The position numbers were made by a program, and so were the translations under genes. This document shows, piece by piece, positions 54,301 to 63,159 of a stretch of DNA of 64,000 nucleotides. Within the stretch, counting starts at the first letter, position 1; each line of letters opens with the position of its first letter. The DNA is from Fodinibius sp052060035 (GTDB taxonomy: Bacteria > Bacteroidota > Rhodothermia > Balneolales > Balneolaceae): assembly GCF_052060035.1 (NCBI RefSeq), contig NZ_JBPOEA010000011.1, positions 32,223 to 96,222 on the forward strand, read 5' to 3'. The notes under the pieces were generated by a model. The model was not told where the DNA came from, ran no database searches, and saw nothing but the letters and a program-made list of their open reading frames with translations.

Positions 54301-57300
54301 GCTCGTCAAAGATAAAGCCGAGCTCGGCAACCGGTTCTATATGAAGCTCCGCAAAGGCGGGCGTTATATCAAAGGTGGGGAAGAGACGGCCGACGACTGG
54401 AACCGGGGTTGGGGACAGACGCCCTTCAGCAAAATCATCAACAACTATATTCAGGATTCAAGCTTTCCGCTGGTCTTCTATGATGAGGACGACAATGTCA
54501 TACCAAATATGACCTTGAAATATGCCGAACAGAAAGGGCTTGTAGCTCTTATCGAGCGGTCCCGAGCCAAACAACGGACCCATAACGACCAGATGCTTAC
54601 CCGGGTGCCCCAAAAATTCAACCAGTGGGTGCGCACCAAGGCACCAGGCGAAATTCGCGAGCTTATCGAGCAGGCGTATAACCACGAGTACAACGCCCAT
54701 ATTAATCCGCAATTCGATGGAGCCACCCTCCGCGTTCGGGGCATGTCGGACACCTTCTATGGGGTAAAAGATTTTACGGTGTACAAACACAACCGCGCGG
54801 TCGCCGAGAAGCTGGTTTGGAACGGACGCGGGGCCAACTGCCACGACGTCGGCGCCGGAAAAACGCTCTCCTCTATTATTACCTCCCAAGTGCTGTTGCA
54901 GCAAGGAGCCTGCCACAAGCCCATGTTTGTTGTGCCCGGCAAAGTCCAGGAAAAGTGGGTCGAGGAATACGCGATGCTGTTCCCGGAGGCCAAAATCCTC
55001 AACATGAAGATGACGGGCTCCGAACGCCATAAGGAACTGACCATGGCCCAACTCTACAACTGGGATGCGATCTTTATTGCCGACCACGCCTTCAAGAGCC
55101 TGCCGCTCTCTCCATCGGTGCAGCAGGATTTGTACTCGGGGCGCGTAGAGTATTTTGATCAAATGATCGAAAACTTTGACGCGCTTATCGAAGAAGACGA
55201 TGCGCTCAGCTCAACGGCCAAAAAGTCGATGGTGACGCGGCTGGAGAAGATGAAAGAGGAGTGGGAGGCCAAACTGCGAAACGTAGCAAGTGCTAAACGA
55301 TTAGAGACCGATATCTTTTTTGATGAGCTCGGCGTGGACGCCCTGTTCTTTGATGAAGCCCATTTCTACAAAAATGCGTTGGGCAGCGCGAAAGCCGCCA
55401 AGCTGGGTATTGCCGCTAACAAGCCCTCACAACGAGCCGAAGACGCGCTTCAAAAAACAAAATGGCTGTTTTCGAAAATAGGTTTTAAAAACGTCTTTGT
55501 CCTGACGGCCACGCCGGTCGTGAATTCTCCGGTGGAAGTATGGCACATGCTCAACCTCTGCGCCCCAGATCTGCTCGAAAAATACCAAATTGCCAATCTC
55601 GACAACTTCATCAACCAGTTTGTCCGCGAGGAAGAAAAAATCGTAAAAAAGACCAACGGCGAATACCGGACCGAGCGGGTGGTAGCCGGATACTATAACC
55701 TCCCGGAAATGCGAGCAATTATTGACGAGGTTATGGACATCAAAAGTTATGACCAGCTGGTGGGATTCTACGAGAAGTTTCCGGACTACCTCAGGGATAA
55801 ATCAGGCGAAATTGTAACCGATAAAAAGGGCAATCCCCAAGCGCTCAAACCGAAATTCAAGCGCCCCGAAGCTGAAACCAAACAGCAGGTGATTGAACCC
55901 AGCGAAATTCACAAATTGTTATTTGATGATATCATTCTCCGGGCCGACAACATTCTCGACTGCATGCGCCAGCGCGGGTGCCAGACCAAAGACAACTTCT
56001 TGGTCATTACCGGCGATGGCAGCAAAATTGCAACCGACCTTCGCGTCTATGACCACAGCTTCGCAGGTGTAGATGGAAAATTCCTGAAGCTGGGCGCCCT
56101 GACCCAAAACGTAGCCGAAAGTTATGCCTACCGCGAAAACCCCAACCCTGCTCCAGTTCCAGAAAGCATCTATGGGGATTTCTTTTCAAAAGGTACTACT
56201 CTTAGAGAAAATCCGAATCCTTACGCGGCCCAGTCCCGCCACAACCTTATTAAGGAGCTCAAATCTCTGAGATACTTCGAAGAAGTAGCCCGTGAAATAG
56301 AAGCCACCGAAGGCAATCTACATGCCGTCCCCGTCGGCAAGCAGTTCCTGTTGAATAAAATCGAGAAGCAGCGTGAGAAACACTCCGACGGCTCTGACTC
56401 CATGGAAGAAACCTTTGACCGAGCGGTGATGATTGTTCAGGCCCTGTATAACGGGCGCAAGAATCCGGCGACTCCCGCAATTCGCAACCAAATCATCTTC
56501 TGCGACTGGATCTCCGTAGAAGGCCAAAAAGGCGGTAGCTATCATCAGCTGATAAAAGAGGAGCTGGCAAAAGCAGGTATTCCAGCTAAAGAAATTGCCA
56601 TTATTAACGGCTCTATTATTGGTACCGATGCTAAGGGTGACGACTATTTTGTCTCTTCCTCCGATGATAAAGAAGCTCTTAAGAAAGAAGTGCAAGACGA
56701 TTTTAACGTTGGCAAGTACCGCGTGCTGATCGGCAACCAATCCATCGCCGAAGGCATGAACCTGCAAAAATGGACGACCGACCTGCATCACATGGACGTG
56801 CCCTACACGCCCTCGCAAATTCAGCAGCGTAACGGGCGCGGGCTCCGGCAGGGCAACCAGCACCCGAAAGTAAACATCCATTTTTACCTGATGAAAGATT
56901 CCTTTGACCAGTACCGCCTGGAGCTGGTCAGCAAGAAGCAAAGCTGGATTGATGAGCTCTTCTTCGGCGACGGACGGGAAACCTCTGCCGACTCCGAGGG
57001 CGAATCCCTGGAATACGAGCAGATGGTGGCCGCCACCAACTCCGACCCCCGAGTCAAAGAATTCTTCCAATCCAAAGCCCAAACAAAGGTCCTGAAAAGC
57101 CGCATCGAGTCCTTGCTCAGCGAAACCCAACGCCTGGAGTCTTCCCTCGGGCAAGCAAGTGGGGACGTGACCAAACGCTCCGAGCGTATGGAGTCCGCTA
57201 TTGCCCGAGAGCAATCCCTTATTGATTCGGAGCTTCCGGCCTCAGGGGCCGAGGCCTTGGAGAAAGGACTTATCCGCGTGGGCTGGCTGGATTACAGCGG

Positions 57301-58609
57301 GGAGATCGGCACCATCGAAAACAACCTGTCTTCGGACGGCAAACGCATTCCTCGGTTCCGCCACGAGTTACAGCTCGAAGTACCTAAAAATAACGCCAAC
57401 GGGCGGGTGCTGTTTAATCTCATCCCTGACCCGAACGCGCCCAACCGAAGCTTCTACAATAAGATCAAGTGGAGCTCGATCAAGCAGATGGCCGGAGATC
57501 AGCTGCATGAAGTATTCGGCTGGAGCATGGATGAGCCGGTCCAATCGGGCCGAAGTCTGGCCGGGAACAAGGGTAATATCATTGCCGATGAATCTGATTT
57601 TTACGCCCATTACAAGGTAGATATCGAGGCCGAAAAACTAAAAACCAACCCGGACGGCAGCGAGGTTACCTTCGATCAAATCAAACAGCAGCTGGGCATG
57701 TACAAAACCCATCGCTGGCTGCCCATCATTAAAAACAAACTGGCCGATCTTTTCCTGGCCCTCGAAAAAGGATGGCAGCAGTCCGCCCAGGCCCGCATCC
57801 AGCAGATAACCTCCGAGCTGGACCGCTCGAAGAAAACACTGAAGGAACTGGAGATTACCCACGAGCAAACCCGAACCGAGCTTGCCCGGGCCCAGGCCAA
57901 CCTGAAATCCAACCAAGAAACGGTCACCCGCCTGCAAGATGTGGTCAACGAGCTGGTCAAAACCAAATTCACCGACCGCGCGGAGCTCTATGAAGAACTC
58001 AACCGCATAGCGCCCACCTATGGAATAAAAGGGACTGTTCGCGTACGTGAGGTCGGTATTTATCGCGACACGCCAGAACCTGACAATATCCGTCCCAACA
58101 GATCAGCACCCGGAAAGAACAGGGCGCTTCCCAGACCGCTCAAAACCTTATACGAGGAACCCCTGGCGTATGCTGGAACCGTGGGCGAATTGGAATTCAT
58201 CGACACCAAAGGGTTCATGCAGCGCATACTTTCTGAGGATGAGGATTTAGCTATGATTATCGACGCCGAAGGAACCACGCTGTTCGCCTTTCCGACCACC
58301 CGCATGAAACTGATCAAAGGGGCCTACGCAAGCGACCAGGCCGAACAGATGTACCAGGAGTTCCACCATTTCCCGGCCGACGGCTATGACTACGAACTGT
58401 TTCCACCTGGTGAGGCTGAGCTGGTTTCCATCGGCCACGCTGAGCGCATCATGTACGGAAGCGACAAGGTAATATACTCCGGGGACAAGAAAGGTGAGAA
58501 CCACCAGTACTATCACTATTTCGACGGGGGCAAACGCCCGATCTTCCAATACGGAGACGTGTATATCATAACCAACCTTAATATTGACGGACGAGGAATT
58601 CTCAACTAA
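51362..58609 (+). CDS. Giant polyvalent protein: RelA/SpoT-like, adenine methylase and SNF2-type helicase
   Basis: 2415 residues in one frame. Residues 21-38 (IFGDFDRDGIPNADDPNP) match a thrombospondin type-3-like Ca-binding repeat. About 85-206 resembles a RelA/SpoT nucleotidyltransferase: KGRVKSPYSVINKL, TDMAGCMIV, GYRAQHFIV, VEIQVKTKRM. At 380-620 a methylase has EPGSGIGNF (439-447) and GNVPFGD (501-507). The helicase has GAGKT near 1165, DEAH near 1332, TATP near 1381 and QQRNGRGLRQG near 1822. A coiled coil covers about 2130-2210. Such chains, as P1 DarB, act on host DNA defences; they can travel in the virion. Confidence 0.85.
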   Translation: MRDNPTVTPFEEITTDDYPGIFGDFDRDGIPNADDPNPQLAGDTDTVEEVKLTEEIKQLIALRGNYQQALDEVTTKLKDLQPKATVKGRVKSPYSVINKLRRKRIKGDIKQANSDELYTQGLTDMAGCMIVLSGQAELDQVARKIASGAVGSVFEHEDKYTKPVGGYRAQHFIVMAGPTRDIPVEIQVKTKRMAQIAEAAHQPYKSNTLNTKRMQQLTDLAWKADQGNEDAAKEIDDLLGNPTKLNQQLTSRNNPSSQLQALQDSFTETAKKLALAFSLDRFPQEHREQALELFRQHGNIIGVDFDQIFEDATSEDLTTKIEDEQSYQASEDRAGETKYGSDFSDLTLKNYDPIKLSKSERRQANEAALAVLEKEDRAITESDLDILRRYTGAGGLGYGEDRTGTERGLLNEHYTSYPLVQLIWDKLQAMGVDGGNILEPGSGIGNFAGFLPNTDSYRMLMVERSAVSARIARLLFPNQLVKHQNFAETDLSLYNLTGAIGNVPFGDIKIHTQRDPLAHLNPRIHDYFILKSLDALQPGGFMAVITSVGTMDKKDPAIRQAMVQRARFVGAYRLPSTAFKDNADTLVTTDLILFQKYPDFDGEQHPDVASELNRLFAHQELAVSTTEHNGESYGAYYNPYYQKYPQQVLGEHIQGHDMQFLTRMGVKGQVDKALTTKVLGDDLRFPYPLPGQMPFYRIPDEGVRLQTTRDYHAGNIVWHGEKFYEKQRHYFKPITIGGSDKAGEGLRAKISSACQMLDTYDDFVTALARGTEQKEPLRGEFKELLESHINAYGIPDEDGDIREIFRYDNRLYKLTTFVKRDPISEELVYADIIDADSMFNRNYVPAVSDSDDLAEIAMYGRSIGEELSLDFYQSTYRGGTADREELTKAIEDHPDFFYNPESNGYEFRYQYLAGNVRQKLQIAEDNQLEKNTEALKAVLPEWIDAYSITVDPRHIFTYLPTKVLTQWIKDELGYRDVHLGLVKDKAELGNRFYMKLRKGGRYIKGGEETADDWNRGWGQTPFSKIINNYIQDSSFPLVFYDEDDNVIPNMTLKYAEQKGLVALIERSRAKQRTHNDQMLTRVPQKFNQWVRTKAPGEIRELIEQAYNHEYNAHINPQFDGATLRVRGMSDTFYGVKDFTVYKHNRAVAEKLVWNGRGANCHDVGAGKTLSSIITSQVLLQQGACHKPMFVVPGKVQEKWVEEYAMLFPEAKILNMKMTGSERHKELTMAQLYNWDAIFIADHAFKSLPLSPSVQQDLYSGRVEYFDQMIENFDALIEEDDALSSTAKKSMVTRLEKMKEEWEAKLRNVASAKRLETDIFFDELGVDALFFDEAHFYKNALGSAKAAKLGIAANKPSQRAEDALQKTKWLFSKIGFKNVFVLTATPVVNSPVEVWHMLNLCAPDLLEKYQIANLDNFINQFVREEEKIVKKTNGEYRTERVVAGYYNLPEMRAIIDEVMDIKSYDQLVGFYEKFPDYLRDKSGEIVTDKKGNPQALKPKFKRPEAETKQQVIEPSEIHKLLFDDIILRADNILDCMRQRGCQTKDNFLVITGDGSKIATDLRVYDHSFAGVDGKFLKLGALTQNVAESYAYRENPNPAPVPESIYGDFFSKGTTLRENPNPYAAQSRHNLIKELKSLRYFEEVAREIEATEGNLHAVPVGKQFLLNKIEKQREKHSDGSDSMEETFDRAVMIVQALYNGRKNPATPAIRNQIIFCDWISVEGQKGGSYHQLIKEELAKAGIPAKEIAIINGSIIGTDAKGDDYFVSSSDDKEALKKEVQDDFNVGKYRVLIGNQSIAEGMNLQKWTTDLHHMDVPYTPSQIQQRNGRGLRQGNQHPKVNIHFYLMKDSFDQYRLELVSKKQSWIDELFFGDGRETSADSEGESLEYEQMVAATNSDPRVKEFFQSKAQTKVLKSRIESLLSETQRLESSLGQASGDVTKRSERMESAIAREQSLIDSELPASGAEALEKGLIRVGWLDYSGEIGTIENNLSSDGKRIPRFRHELQLEVPKNNANGRVLFNLIPDPNAPNRSFYNKIKWSSIKQMAGDQLHEVFGWSMDEPVQSGRSLAGNKGNIIADESDFYAHYKVDIEAEKLKTNPDGSEVTFDQIKQQLGMYKTHRWLPIIKNKLADLFLALEKGWQQSAQARIQQITSELDRSKKTLKELEITHEQTRTELARAQANLKSNQETVTRLQDVVNELVKTKFTDRAELYEELNRIAPTYGIKGTVRVREVGIYRDTPEPDNIRPNRSAPGKNRALPRPLKTLYEEPLAYAGTVGELEFIDTKGFMQRILSEDEDLAMIIDAEGTTLFAFPTTRMKLIKGAYASDQAEQMYQEFHHFPADGYDYELFPPGEAELVSIGHAERIMYGSDKVIYSGDKKGENHQYYHYFDGGKRPIFQYGDVYIITNLNIDGRGILN

Positions 58610-58626
58610 TCCCAACTACTGATCCC

Positions 58627-59148
58627 ATGACCCAACGAATATTTGCAAAAAATCCAACCCACTTGGATATAATCGAAAACCCAACAACCCCAAAAACTGC
58701 AACTATGGCAAAACAAACAACAACCGAAAAGGCTGTCAGCGAATTCAAGCAGCAGCTTATCACTGCCGGATATATTGTGGGCGGCCAGGCAATTGGTGCG
58801 CAGCTTAACGGGCTGGCCGTTCCCGCTATTCTTGGCGGAAGCTCAGCTACTGTCCAGCAAGCGGCCCGCGTTGGCCTGCCCCTTACGCTCGGCATGGTCT
58901 TCACCATGTTTACCAAGAACGCTCACCTTCGCGGTCTAGCCATGGGTCTCGGCGTGCAAGGCGTGATGGAACTGATCAAGTTCGTCATGCCCGACTGGAC
59001 GCCCTCCCAAGGCCTGATGGAAGGAAGCGAATACCTATGGGATGACCAAGACATTCCCTCACCAGCCGCGCCTGCGGCCTCGCTTCCCCAGCAAACCGGC
59101 CACGTATCCCAAATCGAAAACATCATTGAGGAAACCGTGGAGGTATAA
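58627..59148 (+). CDS. Membrane-associated protein, unknown
   Basis: 173 residues (or 147 from the ATG at 58,705). Three moderately hydrophobic segments in the middle: AGYIVGGQAIGAQLNG, VGLPLTLGMVFTMF and GLAMGLGVQGVMELIKFVM. The tail is acidic and Pro-rich. It lies directly behind the giant protein and before the candidate capsid genes. A virion membrane or assembly protein is a reasonable guess. Confidence 0.5.
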   Translation: MTQRIFAKNPTHLDIIENPTTPKTATMAKQTTTEKAVSEFKQQLITAGYIVGGQAIGAQLNGLAVPAILGGSSATVQQAARVGLPLTLGMVFTMFTKNAHLRGLAMGLGVQGVMELIKFVMPDWTPSQGLMEGSEYLWDDQDIPSPAAPAASLPQQTGHVSQIENIIEETVEV

Positions 59149-59250
59149 CCCCCCTCTTTTTACTCATAGCTCTCACTGCCCAGAGACTGCTTACGGGAAT
59201 AAGCTAAATGGCCAACTGGCCCAACTAAAATCTCTTTAACACTACAAGCT

Positions 59251-59871
59251 ATGAGCAACCAAATTACTAAAAAAGCAATTGTACCTGCCAGCGCGCGCAT
59301 CAAAACGTATTTCGATACGCAACAAGTTACCCAGAACGGCGCTGTCGTCAACTTTTTCCCTCCGAACTCCACACGGAAGATTACCCGCAACAATTATGTT
59401 GGGAATCCCTTCCCGGGAGAGCTTAAGCGTCGCGTTCTGGCCCTTTCCTTCGAGGTGACCAAACAGTTCATCGAAGATGATGAGGCCAACAATATCGATG
59501 CGCGGGCTATCGTGAACTCCCTCAAAGATGCCGGCTGTATCTTACAGGCCGATAACGACAACAAGGAATTTTTGCGGGTACCCATCTCCAAGCATTCCAA
59601 CTTTTCCGGCACGGGCATGCACATGGTAGCGGGTACGGCCAATACCGTAGATGCTCCGGTGGTCTTCAAGCGCATCGCCTCTCTTAAATCCGCCGACGAG
59701 TATCGCCTGGCCGATCCGTTCGACCTTGCCGTTAATCAAACCTTATCGCTGGCAGTTCATTTCGAGGATGCCTCGGTATTCCCAAGTGATAACGACTGGG
59801 TGACCTCCGGCCAAGGCCTGTTGTATCTGCGTGCAAGCATTGTCGTTGCTGAAATGAAGCCCGAAAAATAA
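59251..59871 (+). CDS. Candidate small capsid protein (single jelly roll)
   Basis: 206 residues, no signal or span. Almost entirely beta-rich (LALSFEVTKQF, SLAVHFEDASVF), with NGAVVNFFPPNSTRKI early and YLRASIVVAEM late. The size and composition suit the small vertical jelly-roll protein of two-protein capsids. No homology to a known capsid was checked. It is followed by a strong hairpin that could set a high transcript level. Confidence 0.5.
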   Translation: MSNQITKKAIVPASARIKTYFDTQQVTQNGAVVNFFPPNSTRKITRNNYVGNPFPGELKRRVLALSFEVTKQFIEDDEANNIDARAIVNSLKDAGCILQADNDNKEFLRVPISKHSNFSGTGMHMVAGTANTVDAPVVFKRIASLKSADEYRLADPFDLAVNQTLSLAVHFEDASVFPSDNDWVTSGQGLLYLRASIVVAEMKPEK

Positions 59872-59878
59872 TCTCTCT

Positions 59879-59909
59879 AACCGGCAGCGGCCCGGGGCCG
59901 TTGCCGGTT
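59879..59909 (+). terminator. Strong hairpin behind candidate capsid gene
   Basis: Nearly perfect 15-bp stem (AACCGGCAGCGGCCC with its complement, one G-U) and a minimal loop. Not followed by a T-run, so it may be an attenuator or an mRNA-stabilising end that lifts the candidate capsid gene above its neighbours. Confidence 0.55.
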
Positions 59910-59944
59910 ATTCAATATTGCTCTAATCCTTTAACGTACCAGCG

Positions 59945-60724
59945 ATGAAGATTGTAAAGAATTTTATTCCACCTACTGAATCTACGCCCTTCAATCCAGC
60001 TAAATCGGTTGACCTTCCGGCAGGAGCAAGTGGGCATATTATCATGAACGGGATGGGTGGGGAAAGCTTCGGGATTCGCCGTATTCTTCCCTATGCTCCC
60101 AACATGGACAAGGTGCTGGTATCAGCACGGCTGAATGAAGACCTGTACCTGTTTCGAGACCTGCAACTTGCCGTCGTCCACCGGCTTTTCCAGCGCATCG
60201 AGGGCCTGCTTGCCCCGTTCATCATTCAGAAAAGCAACAGCCTGGTCTTTGAGCTTACCAATACCCACAGCGCCCCACAAACCATCAATATTGAAGTGAT
60301 CGGATTTGATCATTTTGGGTTGGCTAAACTTACCGCAATTTATGACGAAATCGGTTCCCCGATGCCACAACCTCGCTTTTTGTATGGGCAGGCGACCTTG
60401 CCGTCAGGTGCTGTAAATATTGACCTGGGCGTCAAGGCCAAAAGCATTGACGTGGAAGCCCGACGCCTGGCGATGAGCAGCGACCGACCCGGTGATATCA
60501 CTGCAAGCCTAAAGGTATATAATACCACCATTCGCAATGAAGTATTTGTCGAGCAGCTCAATGATGAGTTCAGCCAATTCTATGCCAACGTGCCGTTTAT
60601 CGTTGGTTCAAACATGCCGTTTCAGGTGTATGGGTCCAACAGAGGTCCCTCGCAGGCCAACGTAAGTTTCCTCTGTGAAGCATACGCTGTCCAACAAGCT
60701 GATAGCAAACCACTGGAGGTATAA
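59945..60724 (+). CDS. Candidate large capsid protein
   Basis: 259 residues. Beta-rich throughout, e.g. LVFELTNTHSAPQTINIEVI and AKSIDVEARRLAMSS; no signal or span. Its position behind the 206-residue protein gives a small-large pair like VP16/VP17 of Thermus phage P23-77. This is inference from size and gene order only. It ends 3 bases before the next gene. Confidence 0.5.
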   Translation: MKIVKNFIPPTESTPFNPAKSVDLPAGASGHIIMNGMGGESFGIRRILPYAPNMDKVLVSARLNEDLYLFRDLQLAVVHRLFQRIEGLLAPFIIQKSNSLVFELTNTHSAPQTINIEVIGFDHFGLAKLTAIYDEIGSPMPQPRFLYGQATLPSGAVNIDLGVKAKSIDVEARRLAMSSDRPGDITASLKVYNTTIRNEVFVEQLNDEFSQFYANVPFIVGSNMPFQVYGSNRGPSQANVSFLCEAYAVQQADSKPLEV

Positions 60725-60727
60725 CCT

Positions 60728-61147
60728 ATGTGGAACGCTGTAATCGCATCCCTCTGCGAGCTGACCCAAAAGCTGGATACCCTGCTGCTTGAACTTCGGG
60801 GAACCAGTACCGCTGTAGGCCTGCAGGGTGGCAAGCGAATTGGAACCTCTATTTCGCCGGTATTAAAACAATCCACCAATCCCGTAAAGTTGGTTAACCC
60901 AAACCCGATGCGTCTGGGCGTCATCATCCATAATAGCAGCGACGGAGAATTTATGATTGCCCTGGATGAAAACCGTATTGACGGGCGCTATTATACCTTC
61001 AAACTCAAGCCCGGCGAAACGCTCCACATGGATGAGCGCCAGTTTAAAGAAATATACAAAGGTGGCATGATGGGGCTATGGGATGAGGCCTCCGGAGCCC
61101 TGGAAACCTCGAAAGCCCTCGTAACCGAAATCTTCTGGAGCGCCTGA
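60728..61147 (+). CDS. Small beta-sandwich virion-like protein
   Basis: 139 residues. After a helical N-terminus, the second half reads RLGVIIHNSSDGEFMIALDE, FKLKPGETLHMDERQFKEIY, and ends in VTEIFWS. This layout of Asn-rich strand, PGE turn and late E-x-x-W/F is common in small phage structural proteins. Ends 1 base before the next gene. Confidence 0.5.
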   Translation: MWNAVIASLCELTQKLDTLLLELRGTSTAVGLQGGKRIGTSISPVLKQSTNPVKLVNPNPMRLGVIIHNSSDGEFMIALDENRIDGRYYTFKLKPGETLHMDERQFKEIYKGGMMGLWDEASGALETSKALVTEIFWSA

Positions 61148-61148
61148 T

Positions 61149-61700
61149 ATGAGCGAAATTACCGGCAAAGAGTTTAGCGAAGGATTTAAAATGCGGGTAG
61201 TCAGCGGCATGCTGGTTGACGGCTCCATCCAGGTCACGTGGGCTACCGGCAAAAAGGCCTCCTCCCAGATGGATTGGGGACTGGATCCGGAAAATTTGGC
61301 TACCACTCCTGAATATCATCGGGAGCCCTCCGAGATGGTTCGCTACCATACGCTTTATTTCCCGGTTACCTACCTGGATGCCCGGCACTTTTTTCGCGTG
61401 CGATCCAAAACCATTAATGGATTGGTTGGACAGTCCCCTATTTACTCGGTCATCACTCCTGATGACGTACAGAAAGTCAACGAAACGCCATTCGGGATTG
61501 TCCACCTTGATATTACTCCTATCGACACAACCGAATTCGAGTTCCGGCCGGCGGCCCTCACGACTCCAGCAGCAAAGCACGAGCCGATTTCCCGCACCGG
61601 CCCAATATCAGCTACCCTGCAAACAGATCTAGCTATTTCCGAGGAGCAGCGACCGGAGACCGGAAACGCCAACACAAATATTATTACCACAATCTCTTAA
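61149..61700 (+). CDS. FN3-like virion protein
   Basis: 183 residues. Residues about 15-105 resemble a fibronectin type III domain: IQVTWATGKKASSQMDWG, then YHTLYFPVTYLDARHFFRVR and SPIYSVITPD. The remainder is Thr/Pro/Ile-rich. FN3 domains are frequent in phage spikes and fibres. A spike-base or spike role is inferred. Confidence 0.55.
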   Translation: MSEITGKEFSEGFKMRVVSGMLVDGSIQVTWATGKKASSQMDWGLDPENLATTPEYHREPSEMVRYHTLYFPVTYLDARHFFRVRSKTINGLVGQSPIYSVITPDDVQKVNETPFGIVHLDITPIDTTEFEFRPAALTTPAAKHEPISRTGPISATLQTDLAISEEQRPETGNANTNIITTIS

Positions 61701-61704
61701 CCAT

Positions 61705-63159
61705 ATGGATACCATTAATCACACGTTATCAATTGGCACGCCAAAGTCCGGCATGGACCTGTTCTGCAACATTCGCATGGGCGGCAAACACCTGCTTCGG
61801 CTACACAGCGAATCGTTTGTGGGAGGATTTCTCCGTGACATCCACGGGATGATGCACGGCGGTCGAACCGAGCGGCTCATATCACCGCTGGAACAGTATG
61901 TGCCTGATTATACGATCACCAGTATTCACATAGTGGATGGCGCCGTGGAAATCTATCGCAGTTATCTGCGAAACGTATTCAGCGGTTCCCACTCTGAAAA
62001 CCCCAATGGGGAAGAGCCGGTATGGGTTCATATTTGGGGATGCCAGTCGGTACCCGAACTCAATGGCACCTGGGAAGTCGAAAGCGCCCATACCAACAAT
62101 GATTACGTCCGACTTATAGGTGTACCTACGACTATTGACCCTTCGACCTACGTCCCCGATGATGCAACCTGTATCTCGAAAACCTACAAGAATATTGCCA
62201 CAACGCAACGCTATTGTATGCCCTTCCGGAAGGTATATCCAACGGTAGGTGCAGGAACCCGTCCGATAAGTATTTCTGACGTGGGGCTACATAATCCTAT
62301 TGATGCTCTCCTGTCGCGCGGAGCCGTATCTGTTTCCGGCGTCGTTACCGACCAGGAGAAATCGATCTTTACAATCTCTGCTCCTTTTACCAACGCTACC
62401 GGTGGGGATATCACCATTCGTGAGATGGGGCTGGTTACCTACATCGATGTCTCCCGTTACGCCCTCAAGACGATTGCAAACCTGCATGCCCGGGACATTC
62501 TCCAATCTGCTATTAACCTACCAGACAGTAAAACGCTCACGCTCGATTACGAATGCCGATTCGAGCTGGAAAACTTCAATCAGGATACCGACCTGAATGG
62601 AACCAATGGGGGATTCCTGGCCGAATTTGCCAAAGCGTTGCGACGGCAAGCCGTTGAAACTACCCATACCGGATGGGCGCGAATGCTCATGTGTATCGGA
62701 GGCGGCGGTACGTCTATGTCTTCCCTTCACGCCGATGCTTCAACCAGCGACAAGGGATGGAAACTTGGCCTTCGGCTTGGACAGAGCAACAAATTCGTCT
62801 CGATGACCGATACCGATCTTTCCCCGGATGCTAGTCCCGAAACCTCCTACAATCTAGGTGGAATTACGCATGGCACCGAGGACGGCCAACTGCTCCATCA
62901 CGGCATGATGATTGACGATAACGTGACCATCGATGAAGCCAACAACGAAGCGTATTTCAACCTCAGTAGAGTATTTGAAAATCGCGGTGCCACTGATATT
63001 ACCGTTAAAGAAATTGGTCTGTACGCGAAAAATGACGACAGCACCAATCGGTTCCTGCCCAAACTCATTGCTCGCAAGGCGCTTGCCCCAGCCGATCAAT
63101 TTACCATCATGGCCGGACAGATGCGGAAGGTCAACTATAAAATAAAAATGGTAGCCTGA
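61705..63159 (+). CDS. Large beta-rich virion or spike protein with internal duplication
   Basis: 484 residues, the largest of the late structural-looking chains. Two regions share one pattern: GGDITIREMGLVTY near 233 and ATDITVKEIGLYAKN near 437, each followed by a LxARxxLxxAxx-type and then Y-E/I strands. This seems an internal duplication. The motif occurs in phage tail-fibre or spike proteins. Its stop overlaps the start of the lytic transglycosylase. Confidence 0.55.
   Translation: MDTINHTLSIGTPKSGMDLFCNIRMGGKHLLRLHSESFVGGFLRDIHGMMHGGRTERLISPLEQYVPDYTITSIHIVDGAVEIYRSYLRNVFSGSHSENPNGEEPVWVHIWGCQSVPELNGTWEVESAHTNNDYVRLIGVPTTIDPSTYVPDDATCISKTYKNIATTQRYCMPFRKVYPTVGAGTRPISISDVGLHNPIDALLSRGAVSVSGVVTDQEKSIFTISAPFTNATGGDITIREMGLVTYIDVSRYALKTIANLHARDILQSAINLPDSKTLTLDYECRFELENFNQDTDLNGTNGGFLAEFAKALRRQAVETTHTGWARMLMCIGGGGTSMSSLHADASTSDKGWKLGLRLGQSNKFVSMTDTDLSPDASPETSYNLGGITHGTEDGQLLHHGMMIDDNVTIDEANNEAYFNLSRVFENRGATDITVKEIGLYAKNDDSTNRFLPKLIARKALAPADQFTIMAGQMRKVNYKIKMVA

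Noticed and set aside
54458..55162. Long minus-strand open frames inside the giant gene
   Set aside because: They are antisense shadows of a long GC-rich gene with clear domains on the plus strand.
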